Shown in pieces: positions 37,546 through 46,932 of a stretch of DNA of 64,000 bases. A model generated the notes under the pieces. That model saw only the letters and a list, made by a program, of their open reading frames with translations. It did no database searches and had not been told where the DNA came from. A program made the translations under genes and the position numbers. Source of the stretch: Xanthomonas sp. 10-10 (GTDB lineage Bacteria > Pseudomonadota > Gammaproteobacteria > Xanthomonadales > Xanthomonadaceae); the NCBI RefSeq assembly GCF_040182365.1, contig NZ_CP144460.1, forward strand, positions 4,952,935 to 5,016,934, read 5' to 3'. How positions within the stretch are numbered: position 1 is the first letter of the stretch; the number at the start of each line of letters is the position of its first letter.

Positions 37546-40479
37546 GTGAAGAACAGCTACGCACAAACCGCGTTGTCCTGCGCGTTGGGGTCCATCCTGC
37601 TGGGCATGGCCAGTACTGCCGCCTGGGCACAGTCCACCGACGCCGACAGCGCCACGCAAACGCCGCCGGCCACGGCCGGCAACAACGATGCCGTCACCCA
37701 GCTCGATACCGTCACCGTCTCTGGCTACCGACGCAGCATCCAGTTTTCCACCGACGCCAAGCGCGACTCGGTCGGCTTTGCCGACACCGTGTTTGCCGAA
37801 GACATCGGCAAGTTTCCGGACATGAACATCGCCGAGTCGCTCAACCGCATCCCCGGCGTGCAGCTGTCGCGCGACGTCAACGGCGAGGGCCTCAACATCG
37901 CCATTCGCGGCCTGGGCACCAGCTTCACCAAGACCACGCTCAACGGCGCCAGCATCGCCACCGCCTCGATCGGCCTGAACGCGCAGAACCAGAACCGCGA
38001 AGTCGACCTGAACCTGTTTCCCACCGAGTTCTTCACCCAGCTCACCGTGAGCAAGACACCTACCGCCAGCATGCTCGAAGGCGGCGTCTCCGGTGTGGTG
38101 GACATGCGTAGCGCGCGGCCGTTCGACCGCCCCGGCGTGCACTTCACCTATCAGGCGCAGGCCGACTGGAACAGCACCAGCGAAAACACCACTCCGCGTG
38201 GCGCCTTCATGGGTAGCTGGACCAACGAGGAAGGCACCTTCGGCGCACTGTTCGGCGTGGCCTCGGTGCGCAGCAAGCTGGGCGTGCGCGGCTTCGAAAG
38301 CGTGGGCTGGACCAACCCGGGCCTGACCTACACCCAGTGCGGCCTCACCCCGCCTGCGGGCACCCCGGCCACCAATCAACCGGCGGCCTGCAACGTCAAC
38401 GGCGGCGGCAACTGGCGCATTCCCGACCGCGTGCCGGCCACCGCCGGCAGCGGCCTGACCACCGGCGAGACCATCGATGCGGCCTGGCTGCTGGCGCGCA
38501 ACCCGGGGCTGAGCATCGACCAGATCAGCGACGCGTTGATTCCGCGGCTGGGCCGTAGCGTCTACATGAATGGCGATCGCGACCGCGATGCATCGGTGAT
38601 GTCGCTGGAATGGCGCCCCTCCGACAGCATGCATTTCTACCTGGATACGCTGTATTCGGAGGCCAAGCGCACCACCGAGCGGATCAGCATGAATCTGATC
38701 GGCCGCAACGGCAACATGATTCCGCTGGGCATGCAGCTGGACCAGAACAATGTGGTCACCAGCGCCACCTTCGCCAATGCGCAGTACTTCCTGGAAGCGC
38801 GCCCGTACCGCGAAGAGGTCAAGTTCTGGAGCGTCAATCCGGGTGCGGAACTGCTATTTGGCGCGGACCAGGACATCAAGCTCAACGTGCAGGCCAATGC
38901 CACGCGCAGCTGGCTGGATCGCGAGTCGCCCAGCATCCTGGTCACCTCGCCGTTCACCACCGTGGACTATCGCAACCAAGGTGGCGACCGCCCCAGCATC
39001 ACCAGCCCGCTGGATCTCAACGACCCCAATCTGGGCTGGGGCTGGAGCGGCGGCCGGGTCAATATCCAGAACGAAAAACGCGTGACCGAAACACGTGGCG
39101 GACGCGCCGACCTGCAGTTCGGCGAAGACAAGCGCAACATCAAGATCGGCGCCGCCTACGACCAGGCCGAGCGCACCATCCGCGGCTTCGACAACAGCAT
39201 CGCCTGGGAGCAGGTGGTCTGCCGCGGCGGCGGCGGCACCATCTGCAACGGCGGCCCCGGCTCGGCAATTCCCAATGCAGCCCTGGCCGGCTATCTGCGC
39301 CCCGGCCCGGATGGCTTCATCACCGCCGATTTCAACCGCTTCCTGGGCGATACCAACTACTACGCCTTACGCGATTCCGCCCCGGAAACCAACTCCGCCA
39401 ACACCGGCGCCTCGGCCGGCGGCATCCGCGAAAAGAACCTGGGTTTCTACATCGAAACCAACGCCGAAACCGAAGTGTGGAACCGTATGCTGCGCTTCAA
39501 CGCAGGCGTGCGCTACGTGACCACCGACCAGACCATCACCGGCCCGGTCACCATCAACGGCATCCGCCGCATCCAGGTGCTGGATTCGGACTACAAGGAA
39601 ACCCTGCCCTCGTTCAACGCCGCCTGGGACGTGGCCGACAACGTGGTGCTGCGCCTGTCCAGTTCGCGCACGCTCACCCGCCCCGATCCCAGCGCAATGC
39701 TGCCCAACACCAACTTCAGCGACCCCTCCGCGCAGACCGCAACCCAGGGCAATCCGAACCTGGCGCCGTATCTGTCCACCAACGTGGATTTCGGCGGCGA
39801 GTGGTACACCGGCGGCGAAGGCTATGTGGGCCTGACGCTGTTCAACAAGCGCATCAGCGGCTTCACCGTCAATGGCGTGCGGCGCATTCCCTTCAACGAC
39901 CTGGGCGTGCCGTACGAAAGCCTGCTGCCGATCCAGCAGGCCGGCCTGGATCAGCGCGGCGGCCCGAATGCGGCCACCGTGGACGTGCAGACCCAGGTCA
40001 ACGCCGATGGCGTGCTCAACATCCGCGGCACCGAGGCGATCTGGGTGCAGCCGCTGGACAAGCTCATCGACGGCATGGGCTTCAGCGTCAACTACACGCA
40101 TGTCAATCAGTCGTCCGAAGGCGAAGGCGTGCCGGCGGTGGCCGTCGGCGTCGCACCCAACCTGTGGAACGGCACCGTGTACTGGGAAAAGAACGCTGCA
40201 TCGGTGCGCCTGTCCTACACCTGGAACGACGACATGGTGATCTCCGGCGCCAACCAGAACGGCATCCCGTATGCACGCCTCAACGCCGATGCGCGTGGCC
40301 AGCTGGATCTGTCGGCCAGCTACGCACTGGACTGGCTGCCGTCCAAACCGCAACTCACCCTCAACGTCACCAACATCACCGACGAGCCGCTGCGCACCAC
40401 CTATGCGTGGCCCAACGCCACCTACGACCTGTACGAGCCCGGGCGCACGGTCATGCTCGGCATTCGCGGCACGTTCTGA
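37546..40479 (+). CDS. xytA: TonB-dependent receptor for xylan oligosaccharides
   Basis: The 977-residue outer-membrane transporter has a signal peptide cleaved after AWA (residue 28), a TonB box DTVTVSG at about 54-60, a plug domain (ADTVFAEDIGKFPDMNIAES, IPGVQLSRDVNGEG) and a beta-barrel ending in the family-typical aromatic residue (GIRGTF). It belongs to the large carbohydrate-type receptors of oligotrophic proteobacteria. The start is GTG at 37546 with AGGGAAGGGA upstream. Its xyl-box and the following GPH symporter and GH43 genes point to uptake of xylo-oligosaccharides. The symbol follows the X. campestris xylan system by position. Confidence 0.9.
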   Translation: MKNSYAQTALSCALGSILLGMASTAAWAQSTDADSATQTPPATAGNNDAVTQLDTVTVSGYRRSIQFSTDAKRDSVGFADTVFAEDIGKFPDMNIAESLNRIPGVQLSRDVNGEGLNIAIRGLGTSFTKTTLNGASIATASIGLNAQNQNREVDLNLFPTEFFTQLTVSKTPTASMLEGGVSGVVDMRSARPFDRPGVHFTYQAQADWNSTSENTTPRGAFMGSWTNEEGTFGALFGVASVRSKLGVRGFESVGWTNPGLTYTQCGLTPPAGTPATNQPAACNVNGGGNWRIPDRVPATAGSGLTTGETIDAAWLLARNPGLSIDQISDALIPRLGRSVYMNGDRDRDASVMSLEWRPSDSMHFYLDTLYSEAKRTTERISMNLIGRNGNMIPLGMQLDQNNVVTSATFANAQYFLEARPYREEVKFWSVNPGAELLFGADQDIKLNVQANATRSWLDRESPSILVTSPFTTVDYRNQGGDRPSITSPLDLNDPNLGWGWSGGRVNIQNEKRVTETRGGRADLQFGEDKRNIKIGAAYDQAERTIRGFDNSIAWEQVVCRGGGGTICNGGPGSAIPNAALAGYLRPGPDGFITADFNRFLGDTNYYALRDSAPETNSANTGASAGGIREKNLGFYIETNAETEVWNRMLRFNAGVRYVTTDQTITGPVTINGIRRIQVLDSDYKETLPSFNAAWDVADNVVLRLSSSRTLTRPDPSAMLPNTNFSDPSAQTATQGNPNLAPYLSTNVDFGGEWYTGGEGYVGLTLFNKRISGFTVNGVRRIPFNDLGVPYESLLPIQQAGLDQRGGPNAATVDVQTQVNADGVLNIRGTEAIWVQPLDKLIDGMGFSVNYTHVNQSSEGEGVPAVAVGVAPNLWNGTVYWEKNAASVRLSYTWNDDMVISGANQNGIPYARLNADARGQLDLSASYALDWLPSKPQLTLNVTNITDEPLRTTYAWPNATYDLYEPGRTVMLGIRGTF

Positions 40480-40720
40480 TTGTGGCCATCGCCATGATCT
40501 CGCCGTTGGCAGCCGGGCGCGGCCGGTGTGCGGGATGTACGCACACGGCGCGTGCATCCCGTCTCCCGCGTGCCGTACTCCGCCCGTGGGCGACGGCGCG
40601 CGACGTTTTGCCGGACACTGCAACTGCTGTGCCTGCGATCGCGATCCAGAGGGGTCGCGGCCAGCCGCGTAGCGCGCGCCGCGGCGTTTTCCGCAGCACT
40701 TTTCGAGCCCGCCTCACCTC

Positions 40721-42208
40721 ATGAACGATCGGTCACAGCAGCTCTCCGTGCGCGAAAAGATCGGCTACAGCCTGGGCGACCTGGCTGCCAACCTGATCTT
40801 CCAGACGTTGGTCACTTTTCTGGCGTTCTTTTACACCGACGTGTTCCGGATTCCCGCCAGCGCGGCGGCCACGTTGATCTTTGTAGTCGGCTTGCTCGGC
40901 GCGTTCGTGTTTACGCCCATCATCGGCATCCTGGCCGATCGCACCCGCACGCGCTGGGGCAAGTTTCGCCCGTGGATCCTGTGGACCGCGCTGCCGTTCG
41001 GCGCACTGTCGCTGGCGGCCTTCAATACCCCCACGCTGGGCGAGCACGGCAAGATCACCTACGCCTTTGCCACCTACACCTTGCTGATGCTGGTGTACGT
41101 GGCCAACAACCTGCCGTATTCGGCGCTCAGCGGCGTGCTCACCGGCAGCATGGAGCAGCGCAACAGCCTGTCGGCGTATCGCTTCCTGGCGGTGACCTTT
41201 GCGCAGTTCATCATCCAGGTACTGCTGCTGCCCTTGGTGCTGATCCTGGGCAATGGCGACAAGGCGCAGGGCTTTCGCAACACCATGGCGTTGTTCGCTG
41301 CGGTCGGCACGCTGTGCTTTCTGATCACCTTTTTCACCACCCGCGAGCGGGTGCTGCCGATCGCCGAACAGCGCAGCAGCGTGCGACAGGACCTCACCGA
41401 CCTGGTGCGTAACAAGCCGTGGCTGGTGATGCTGGCGCTGACGATCCTGGTCTTCATCAATCTCGCCATGAAGGGCGGGATGTACATCTACTACTTCAAG
41501 TACTACCTCGACGCTGGCGCGTTGGCCCACTTTCTCGACGCGGCCGGATTCAACCGCTTCATCGCGGCGATCAACAGCATGCTGACCGGTGCCGGCATGA
41601 GCGCCTTGCAATGGCCGCAGGACGCGCCGACTTCGGCGTTCAGTGTCTTTAGTGCCGGCGGCATCCTGGCCATGATCGTGGGCATCGGGTTTTCCAAACG
41701 CCTGGCCGACCGCTACGGCAAGCGCAATGTGTTTGGCGGCGCGCTGCTGATCTCCACGCTGTTCCTGCTGGCGTTCTACGTGTATCCGGCAACCGCCATC
41801 GGCTGGGTATTCGCCTCGTATGTGCTGCACGGCTTTTTCTACGGCATCACCATCCCGCTGCTGTGGGCGATGATTGCCGACGTGGCCGATTACTCGGAGT
41901 GGAAGAATCACCGCCGCGCTACCGCCATCATCTTTTCGGCGATGTTGTGCGGCCTGAAGATCGGCCTGAGCGTCGGTGGCGCACTGGTCGCCGGCATCCT
42001 CGCCGTCTATGGCTACGACGCCGCGCTGCCGCAGCAAAGCGACGCAGTCACCGACGGCATTCGGTTGGCCATCAGCGTGTATGCCTCCATCCCGTTTCTG
42101 CTCGGCACCGCATTGCTGGTGCTGTACGAGATCGATAAACCGCTGGAAACCCGCATCGAACGCGATCTGGGCGTGCGCCGTCAGGCTGCACCGCTCGCTT
42201 CGCCCTGA
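40721..42208 (+). CDS. GPH-family sugar:cation symporter
   Basis: The 495-residue inner-membrane protein is of the glycoside-pentoside-hexuronide family. It begins REKIGYSLGDLAANLIFQTL, has LADRTRTRWGKFRPWILW after the second helix and VADYSEWKNHRRATAIIFSA in the second half, all family signatures. It would import xylo-oligosaccharides or xylosides with H+ or Na+. It follows the TonB receptor by 241 bases and precedes the cytoplasmic GH43 gene by 33 bases, so a receptor-symporter-hydrolase route is likely. The intergenic part before it shows no operator that I can see. Confidence 0.92.
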   Translation: MNDRSQQLSVREKIGYSLGDLAANLIFQTLVTFLAFFYTDVFRIPASAAATLIFVVGLLGAFVFTPIIGILADRTRTRWGKFRPWILWTALPFGALSLAAFNTPTLGEHGKITYAFATYTLLMLVYVANNLPYSALSGVLTGSMEQRNSLSAYRFLAVTFAQFIIQVLLLPLVLILGNGDKAQGFRNTMALFAAVGTLCFLITFFTTRERVLPIAEQRSSVRQDLTDLVRNKPWLVMLALTILVFINLAMKGGMYIYYFKYYLDAGALAHFLDAAGFNRFIAAINSMLTGAGMSALQWPQDAPTSAFSVFSAGGILAMIVGIGFSKRLADRYGKRNVFGGALLISTLFLLAFYVYPATAIGWVFASYVLHGFFYGITIPLLWAMIADVADYSEWKNHRRATAIIFSAMLCGLKIGLSVGGALVAGILAVYGYDAALPQQSDAVTDGIRLAISVYASIPFLLGTALLVLYEIDKPLETRIERDLGVRRQAAPLASP

Positions 42209-42241
42209 TTCCCCCCTCCCACTTCATGCACAGGTACGCGC

Positions 42242-43276
42242 ATGTCCGATGAACTGCACGCCGCCACACTGCAGGCCCTGGCGCGCACCGCCATTTCCGC
42301 GCCGCTGGTGACTCACATCTACACGGCCGACCCGTCCGCGCATGTGTTCGATGGAGCGTTGTACATCTATCCCTCGCACGACATCGATGCCGGCGTCGCC
42401 TTCAGCGACGATGGCTCGCATTTCGGCATGGAGGATTATCACGTCTTTCGTATGGCACACCCCAACGCACCGGTCGACGACCTGGGCGAGGTGCTGCACG
42501 TGCGCGACGTGCAATGGGCGCAGCGCCAGATGTGGGCACCGGATGCTGCGCAACGCAATGGCAAGACCTACCTGTATTTCCCGGCAAAGCGCGCCGACGG
42601 CATCTTCCAGATCGGCGTGGCGGTGGGCGAGCGCCCCGAAGGCCCGTTCGTGGCCGAAGCCGAGCCGATTGCGGGCACCTACTCGATCGACCCGGCTGCC
42701 TTCGCCGACGACGATGGCACGCACTACCTGTATTTCGGCGGCATCTGGGGCGGCCAGCTGCAGCATTACCGCGACAATGCCTACGCGCAGACGCATCAGG
42801 AACCGGTGGGCAATGCGCCCGCACTGGGTCCGCGTGTGGCGCGCCTGCACGAGAGCATGACCGCACTGGCCGAACCCACACGCGAGATCGTCATCCTCGA
42901 CGAACACGGCAGCCCGCTACGCGCCGACGACGTCGACCGTCGCTTCTTCGAAGGCCCCTGGCTGCACCGCTACGCCGGTCGTTACTACCTGTCGTATTCC
43001 ACCGGCGATACGCACCTGATCTGCTACGCCACCAGCGACTCGCCATATGGCCCATTCCGCTACCAGGGCGTGTTGATGCAGCCGGTGATCGGCTGGACCA
43101 CCCACCATTCCATCTGCGCCTTCGACGGCCAGTGGTATCTGTTCTATCACGACGCGGTGGTGTCGGGCGGCCAGACCCATCTGCGCAACATCAAGATGGC
43201 ACCGCTGGAGCATCTGGCCGACGGGACGATTGCGACGATCCATCCGTATGGGGAGGATGCCGTCTCGCCGTGGTGA
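42242..43276 (+). CDS. Cytoplasmic GH43 beta-xylosidase/arabinofuranosidase
   Basis: The 344-residue single-domain GH43 propeller has catalytic Asp30 (YTADPSAHVF), Asp150 (YSIDPAAF) and Glu237 (FFEGPWL). No signal peptide is present, so it works in the cytoplasm on sugars brought in by the neighbouring symporter. This contrasts with the exported two-domain GH43 at 10.9-12.7 kb. In X. campestris the corresponding gene is called gly43F. It ends the plus-strand receptor operon. Whether it releases xylose or arabinose cannot be told. Confidence 0.92.
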   Translation: MSDELHAATLQALARTAISAPLVTHIYTADPSAHVFDGALYIYPSHDIDAGVAFSDDGSHFGMEDYHVFRMAHPNAPVDDLGEVLHVRDVQWAQRQMWAPDAAQRNGKTYLYFPAKRADGIFQIGVAVGERPEGPFVAEAEPIAGTYSIDPAAFADDDGTHYLYFGGIWGGQLQHYRDNAYAQTHQEPVGNAPALGPRVARLHESMTALAEPTREIVILDEHGSPLRADDVDRRFFEGPWLHRYAGRYYLSYSTGDTHLICYATSDSPYGPFRYQGVLMQPVIGWTTHHSICAFDGQWYLFYHDAVVSGGQTHLRNIKMAPLEHLADGTIATIHPYGEDAVSPW

Positions 43277-43870
43277 CATGACGGCGACGCACACGTCCGC
43301 TGCTGTTTTCCCCTGATGGGGTCTCCGGCCGCATGTGCATGGGAGCGGCTGACAGCGACTATGCTCGCCGCCAATCGAACGCGGCCGACGCTCGGCGTGG
43401 CATGGACACCTGTGCACCCCGGCGCTGAGTCGGCCATCCACGCCGATCGGATCAGCGCTCGCCATGTGTTCTCAGCGCGGCGTGTGTACTTGCTCAGAAT
43501 CCTGATCTGCGGCTTGTCGCTGCCGTTCTTGCCAGGTTGTACGGTGAAGAAGTAATCCGGCCTCCACCAGGCGCCCACAGCCCACCAGGTCGCTTCAAGA
43601 CTGCTCCCGATCCCGCGTCGGCACGCGTGGCCGTCACCTTGGCACGCCGGCTGTCGCGCCGATAGGTGGGATAGTGCGAACGCGCCTGCTCCGGCCCGTG
43701 ACCACCGCAGCAATCGCATTCTCCAAGGCATCCGGGAAGAGTCGCGACGGTAGCGCCCGTCAACAGCCGAGACGCCATCGTACTTTTCGACAGATCGCGC
43801 ATTGCACGCTGCATCCACACGCATCGTCGCAACGTATGCCCATGCACTGAGTCTCTTGAAAGAGGTTGCC
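43277..43870. other. 594-base region without a supported gene
   Basis: Several short open frames exist on both strands but none shows a domain, signal peptide or ribosome binding site worth calling. It separates the xylan operon from the lipocalin gene and must hold the promoter of the latter. Confidence 0.4.
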
Positions 43871-44404
43871 ATGCGCCAGGCGTCGATGCTGTTGTTACTC
43901 ACACTTGCGGTCTACGGCAGTGCACGCGGCAGCGAAGCGCGCTCCGCACTGCCTCGCGCAGACAGCGTGGATGTGCCGCGTTTCATGGGCGACTGGTATG
44001 TCATCGCGCATATTCCGACCCGCCCGGAACGCAAGGCCTACGACGCGGTGGAACGTTATGCGTTGCGGCCCGATGGCCGTATCCAGACCACTTTTACCTT
44101 CCGCAAAGGCAGCTTCCAGGCGCCGCTCAAGTCCATGCACCCGATCGGCCAGGTCGCAGAGAATGGCAACGGCGCGCTGTGGAGCATGCAATTCATCTGG
44201 CCGTTCAAAGCCGAATATGTCATCGCCTGGCGAGATGCGGAGTACACGCAGACCATCGTGGCGCGCAGCAAGCGCGATTACGTCTGGTATATGGCACGGA
44301 CCCCGCAGGTCTCCGATGCGGACTATCAGCAGGCCGTCGCCCGCATTGCAGCGATGGGCTACGACGTGTCACAGCTGCGACGCGTCCCGCAATCGACGCG
44401 CTGA
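43871..44404 (+). CDS. Exported bacterial lipocalin
   Basis: The 177-residue product has a short signal peptide (MRQASMLLLLTLAVYGSARG) and the lipocalin signature VPRFMGDWYVIAHIP near the start of the mature chain. It has the family's later KRDYVWYMARTPQVSDADY segment as well. Bacterial lipocalins of the Blc/ApoD group bind fatty acids or lysophospholipids. Unlike E. coli Blc it lacks a lipobox cysteine in the chosen reading, so it would be periplasmic rather than membrane-anchored. The ATG at 43871 follows AGAGG. No operon partner is evident. Confidence 0.87.
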   Translation: MRQASMLLLLTLAVYGSARGSEARSALPRADSVDVPRFMGDWYVIAHIPTRPERKAYDAVERYALRPDGRIQTTFTFRKGSFQAPLKSMHPIGQVAENGNGALWSMQFIWPFKAEYVIAWRDAEYTQTIVARSKRDYVWYMARTPQVSDADYQQAVARIAAMGYDVSQLRRVPQSTR

Positions 44405-44464
44405 TGCAGCCCGACATGTTGGAGAGCCTGCACGTCGTGCGCCGCAACGAACCTGCCGGGCACC

Positions 44465-44818
44465 TCAGGCGTCGTTGCTGTCCACGGAAAACTCCCATCC
44501 ATCGTTCAGACCGCCCAAGGGCTTGGCCTCCGTCGCCAGCTCTTCCTCGAACGCGCAGATCGCCTGGTACGTCGGCACCATGGTCGGATACACCGTCACA
44601 TCCATCGGAAACGCCGTGTTGTCCGGGTAATGGCAGCAACGCACCTTCTGCTCGAAGCGCAGCAGCGTCACCGAGAACTCCAGTGCCGACTCCTTGCTTG
44701 GGAACACTACCGAAAACGCAATCTCGCGTGGCCTGGAAAGATCCACGCCCTGTTGCGCAATGTGCCAGAGGGTATCGCCGTTATCGTCTTTGGGATACAG
44801 GTCCGGATTTCGCTGCAT
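44465..44818 (-). CDS. RraB-like (ribonuclease E inhibitor B) family protein
   Basis: The 117-residue cytoplasmic protein shows the RraB-family pattern: PKDDNGDTLWHIAQQGVDLSRPREIAFSVVFPSKESALEFS, then a DVTVYPTMVPTYQAICAFEEEL segment and a C-terminal GGLNDGWEFSV. E. coli RraB binds RNase E and lowers its activity on some transcripts. This protein lacks the long acidic tail of the E. coli form, as do many family members, so RNase E inhibition is an inference from family only. It is convergent with the lipocalin gene (60 bases between stops). Confidence 0.82.
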   Translation of the reverse strand: MQRNPDLYPKDDNGDTLWHIAQQGVDLSRPREIAFSVVFPSKESALEFSVTLLRFEQKVRCCHYPDNTAFPMDVTVYPTMVPTYQAICAFEEELATEAKPLGGLNDGWEFSVDSNDA

Positions 44819-44910
44819 GGTTGATTCGCTCTGTAACGCCTGTTGGCAGATGAAGAAGCTTAACGCCTTGGCCGTGGGCTATCTCTGTGTCTTCTGACGG
44901 GCCGTCCCCG

Positions 44911-45155
44911 TCAGGTCGTGCGATCAAGCATGCCCTGAGAGTTGAGCGGGAGGCAGTCTTTGTCTGGTAGTGCCTGCAGCTGGAACACGCACAGCATCGC
45001 TTTCTGAACAGGAGCGATCACCTTCGCTTTGCTGCAACGCGTACACGTCCCAGCCATGCCACCAGGGATCACCAATAACCATCCGAGGCGGCTCATACCT
45101 GGCGCCGGTGGTGCCCGAGTGCTCACCGACCCAGGCGATGAGGCGTCCGGGTGCG
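44911..45155 (-). pseudogene. Possible decayed gene fragment
   Basis: Two adjacent minus-strand frames carry sequence that looks protein-like only when joined. One gives an upstream piece reading WVGEHSGTTGARYEPPRMVI and then GDPWWHGWDVYALQ. The other gives a downstream piece reading KAKVIAPVQKAMLCVFQLQA and then LPDKDCLPLNSQ. A one-base shift near 45020 would fuse them. No family is recognised, and the evidence is weak; it may equally be non-coding. Confidence 0.25.
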
Positions 45156-46520
45156 CTACTGTTTTGGAACCGGGGCATCCAGCTCGTTCTTCAATGCAGC
45201 CATGAAATCATCGAGCCGATAGCGCCCGCTCAGATGCTCTCGCACACTCGGGAACTGAGCAGCCACATAGCGCATCAGATACGCCACCTTATCGTCGGAC
45301 TCGGCATGTAGCACGAGGTTGATCCGCTGAATTTCGGCGCTATTGGGGAAGTCGCGTGCAGCCTGCGCAACCGCAGCGGAGTATCCGGCGTCTGTCTCGG
45401 CCAGGCCTTTCAGATAGCTTAGCGCGTATGCCTCGATCTTCAGTGTCTTCCAGCCATACAGGTCGATCGGCCTGAGTTGCTCACTTCGCCCGGTCGCGCT
45501 GTAGAGGAACGCCAATAGATCCAGCGTCGAACGATTGCCAGGCATCCGCTTGTATCGCTGCTCCAGCTCCGCGCCGTAGCGATGGAAGATCTCGTCCGCC
45601 GTCGCGATCTTTCTTTTCTGCAGCTGACTGATCAACGTATAGCTCGCTACCGCATCTTCAGGCAGGCGGCCACCCTCTCCCCAGTAACCCGCCGACGCGA
45701 TAAAGCGTTTGAATTGATCGTCATCGAAGTCCACTGCGTCGACACATAGCTCCGCAACTTGCCGAATCTTCCTGTCGTTCCTGGCCAGTGACCTGACAAG
45801 TGGGATGTCATGTGCAAGGTACTCAGGCTGCTCCTTCGCATTCCACCAGTCGATTTCCCAGTTCTTGTCGAGTTTGATCAGCGGGCAAACGTCGCCTGCT
45901 GCCCCTGCATGGATGGACGTGATCAAGCGCTCTCTTTCCACGTCCGGATCCGTCGTCGAGAAGATGTCATACATCGATTTCTCGATCGCCGTGTGTTTCT
46001 GCTTGAAATCGACATGTTTCCAGGCGGCGACCGCTCCGCGTGCGTCCTCAAGCACTAGGCGGCAGTGCGTGATGTAGGCCCACACGCGATCCGGCGCTTG
46101 CGACCTTGGCAGCAATTTGGCGGCCTTTTCGTACAGAGGCAACGCGACGTCACAGCGCCCTGCGCGGTGTTCGCGCATGCCGCGCTCAAACATGACGAAT
46201 GGATTGCCGGGCAATTTCTCGTCGGCGAGCTTCATGTAGGCGTCGCTGGCAGCGACATCAGCCCGATAGAGGATATTGGACAGAACAAAGGCGTCGTACG
46301 CGCTTTTGCGCGTCTCCGGCACCAGCGCCTTCAACCTTGCATTGACCTCGCTCTTTTTTCCTTCATCGATAAGGCGCTCTGACTCGGCAGAGTTGGCCAG
46401 ACGCTCGTATACAGACGACACCTGTCCGACTTCGGACATGAAGGACGAGCTCGCTGCCTGCGCCGCCGGCAGCCAAGTCGCCATGACCAAGACGACGACC
46501 GCCACGCACCATAGTTTCAC
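45156..46520 (-). CDS. Exported helical-repeat protein of unknown function
   Basis: The 454-residue protein has a signal peptide (VKLWCVAVVVLVMATWLPAA, cleaved near AQAAS). It then has an all-helical chain with TPR-like features, for example PFVMFERGMREHRAGRCDVALPLYEKAAKLLP at about residues 115-145. The start is a GTG at 46520 preceded by GGAGGG; an upstream in-frame ATG at 46586 would overlap ybjQ and spoil the signal peptide. It is 28 bases downstream of ybjQ and likely in the same transcript. A periplasmic scaffold or envelope role is possible, but I do not recognise the family. Confidence 0.8.
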   Translation of the reverse strand: MKLWCVAVVVLVMATWLPAAQAASSSFMSEVGQVSSVYERLANSAESERLIDEGKKSEVNARLKALVPETRKSAYDAFVLSNILYRADVAASDAYMKLADEKLPGNPFVMFERGMREHRAGRCDVALPLYEKAAKLLPRSQAPDRVWAYITHCRLVLEDARGAVAAWKHVDFKQKHTAIEKSMYDIFSTTDPDVERERLITSIHAGAAGDVCPLIKLDKNWEIDWWNAKEQPEYLAHDIPLVRSLARNDRKIRQVAELCVDAVDFDDDQFKRFIASAGYWGEGGRLPEDAVASYTLISQLQKRKIATADEIFHRYGAELEQRYKRMPGNRSTLDLLAFLYSATGRSEQLRPIDLYGWKTLKIEAYALSYLKGLAETDAGYSAAVAQAARDFPNSAEIQRINLVLHAESDDKVAYLMRYVAAQFPSVREHLSGRYRLDDFMAALKNELDAPVPKQ

Positions 46521-46548
46521 GGAGTACCCTCCGTGAATGCTTGACGCG

Positions 46549-46932
46549 CTATACATGCTGCACCTCGACGACGACTGCGGTGCCATAGCAAAGGACTTCG
46601 GTCAGGCCGGCCATCAACTCGGTCGCATCGTAGCGAACCGCAATGATGGCGTTGGCGCCAAGTTGCCTGGCATGCTGCACCATGTCGCGATAGGTCTCCG
46701 AACGCGCCTGTTCGCAGAGTTCGGTGTAGATGGTGATGTTGCCGCCGAACAAGCTCTGCAGACTGCCGAAGAAGTTGCCCACGATCGAGCGAGATCTCAC
46801 CGTGATGCCACGCACCAACCCCAGGTTGCGGATGATCCGATGGCCGGGAAGTTCCAGCGCCGTTGTCACCATCGAGTCGTTCAAGGACGTCATCGACGAA
46901 TGGATTGGCGAAGAGTTGTATGGATTTGTCAT
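46549..46932 (-). CDS. YbjQ (DUF74) family protein
   Basis: The 127-residue cytoplasmic protein is a YbjQ/UPF0145 member: VTTALELPGHRIIRNLGLVRGITVRSRSIVGN, then a long helix AREL-like segment (QARSETYRDMVQHARQLGANAIIAVRYD) and ECVLCYGTAV-like end (VLCYGTAVVVEV). The fold is a pentameric ring of heavy-metal-binding-like domains; the function is unknown. Its ATG at 46932 overlaps the stop of the upstream small gene (ATGA), which indicates translational coupling. The extra N-terminal 20 residues before VTTALE are unusual for the family, so an ATG further in is possible. Confidence 0.88.
   Translation of the reverse strand: MTNPYNSSPIHSSMTSLNDSMVTTALELPGHRIIRNLGLVRGITVRSRSIVGNFFGSLQSLFGGNITIYTELCEQARSETYRDMVQHARQLGANAIIAVRYDATELMAGLTEVLCYGTAVVVEVQHV

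Noticed and set aside
43316..43555. Plus-strand frame ending LPFLPGCTVKK, which resembles a lipobox
   Set aside because: The LPGC lies at the C-terminus, not after an N-terminal signal, and no ribosome binding site precedes the start.
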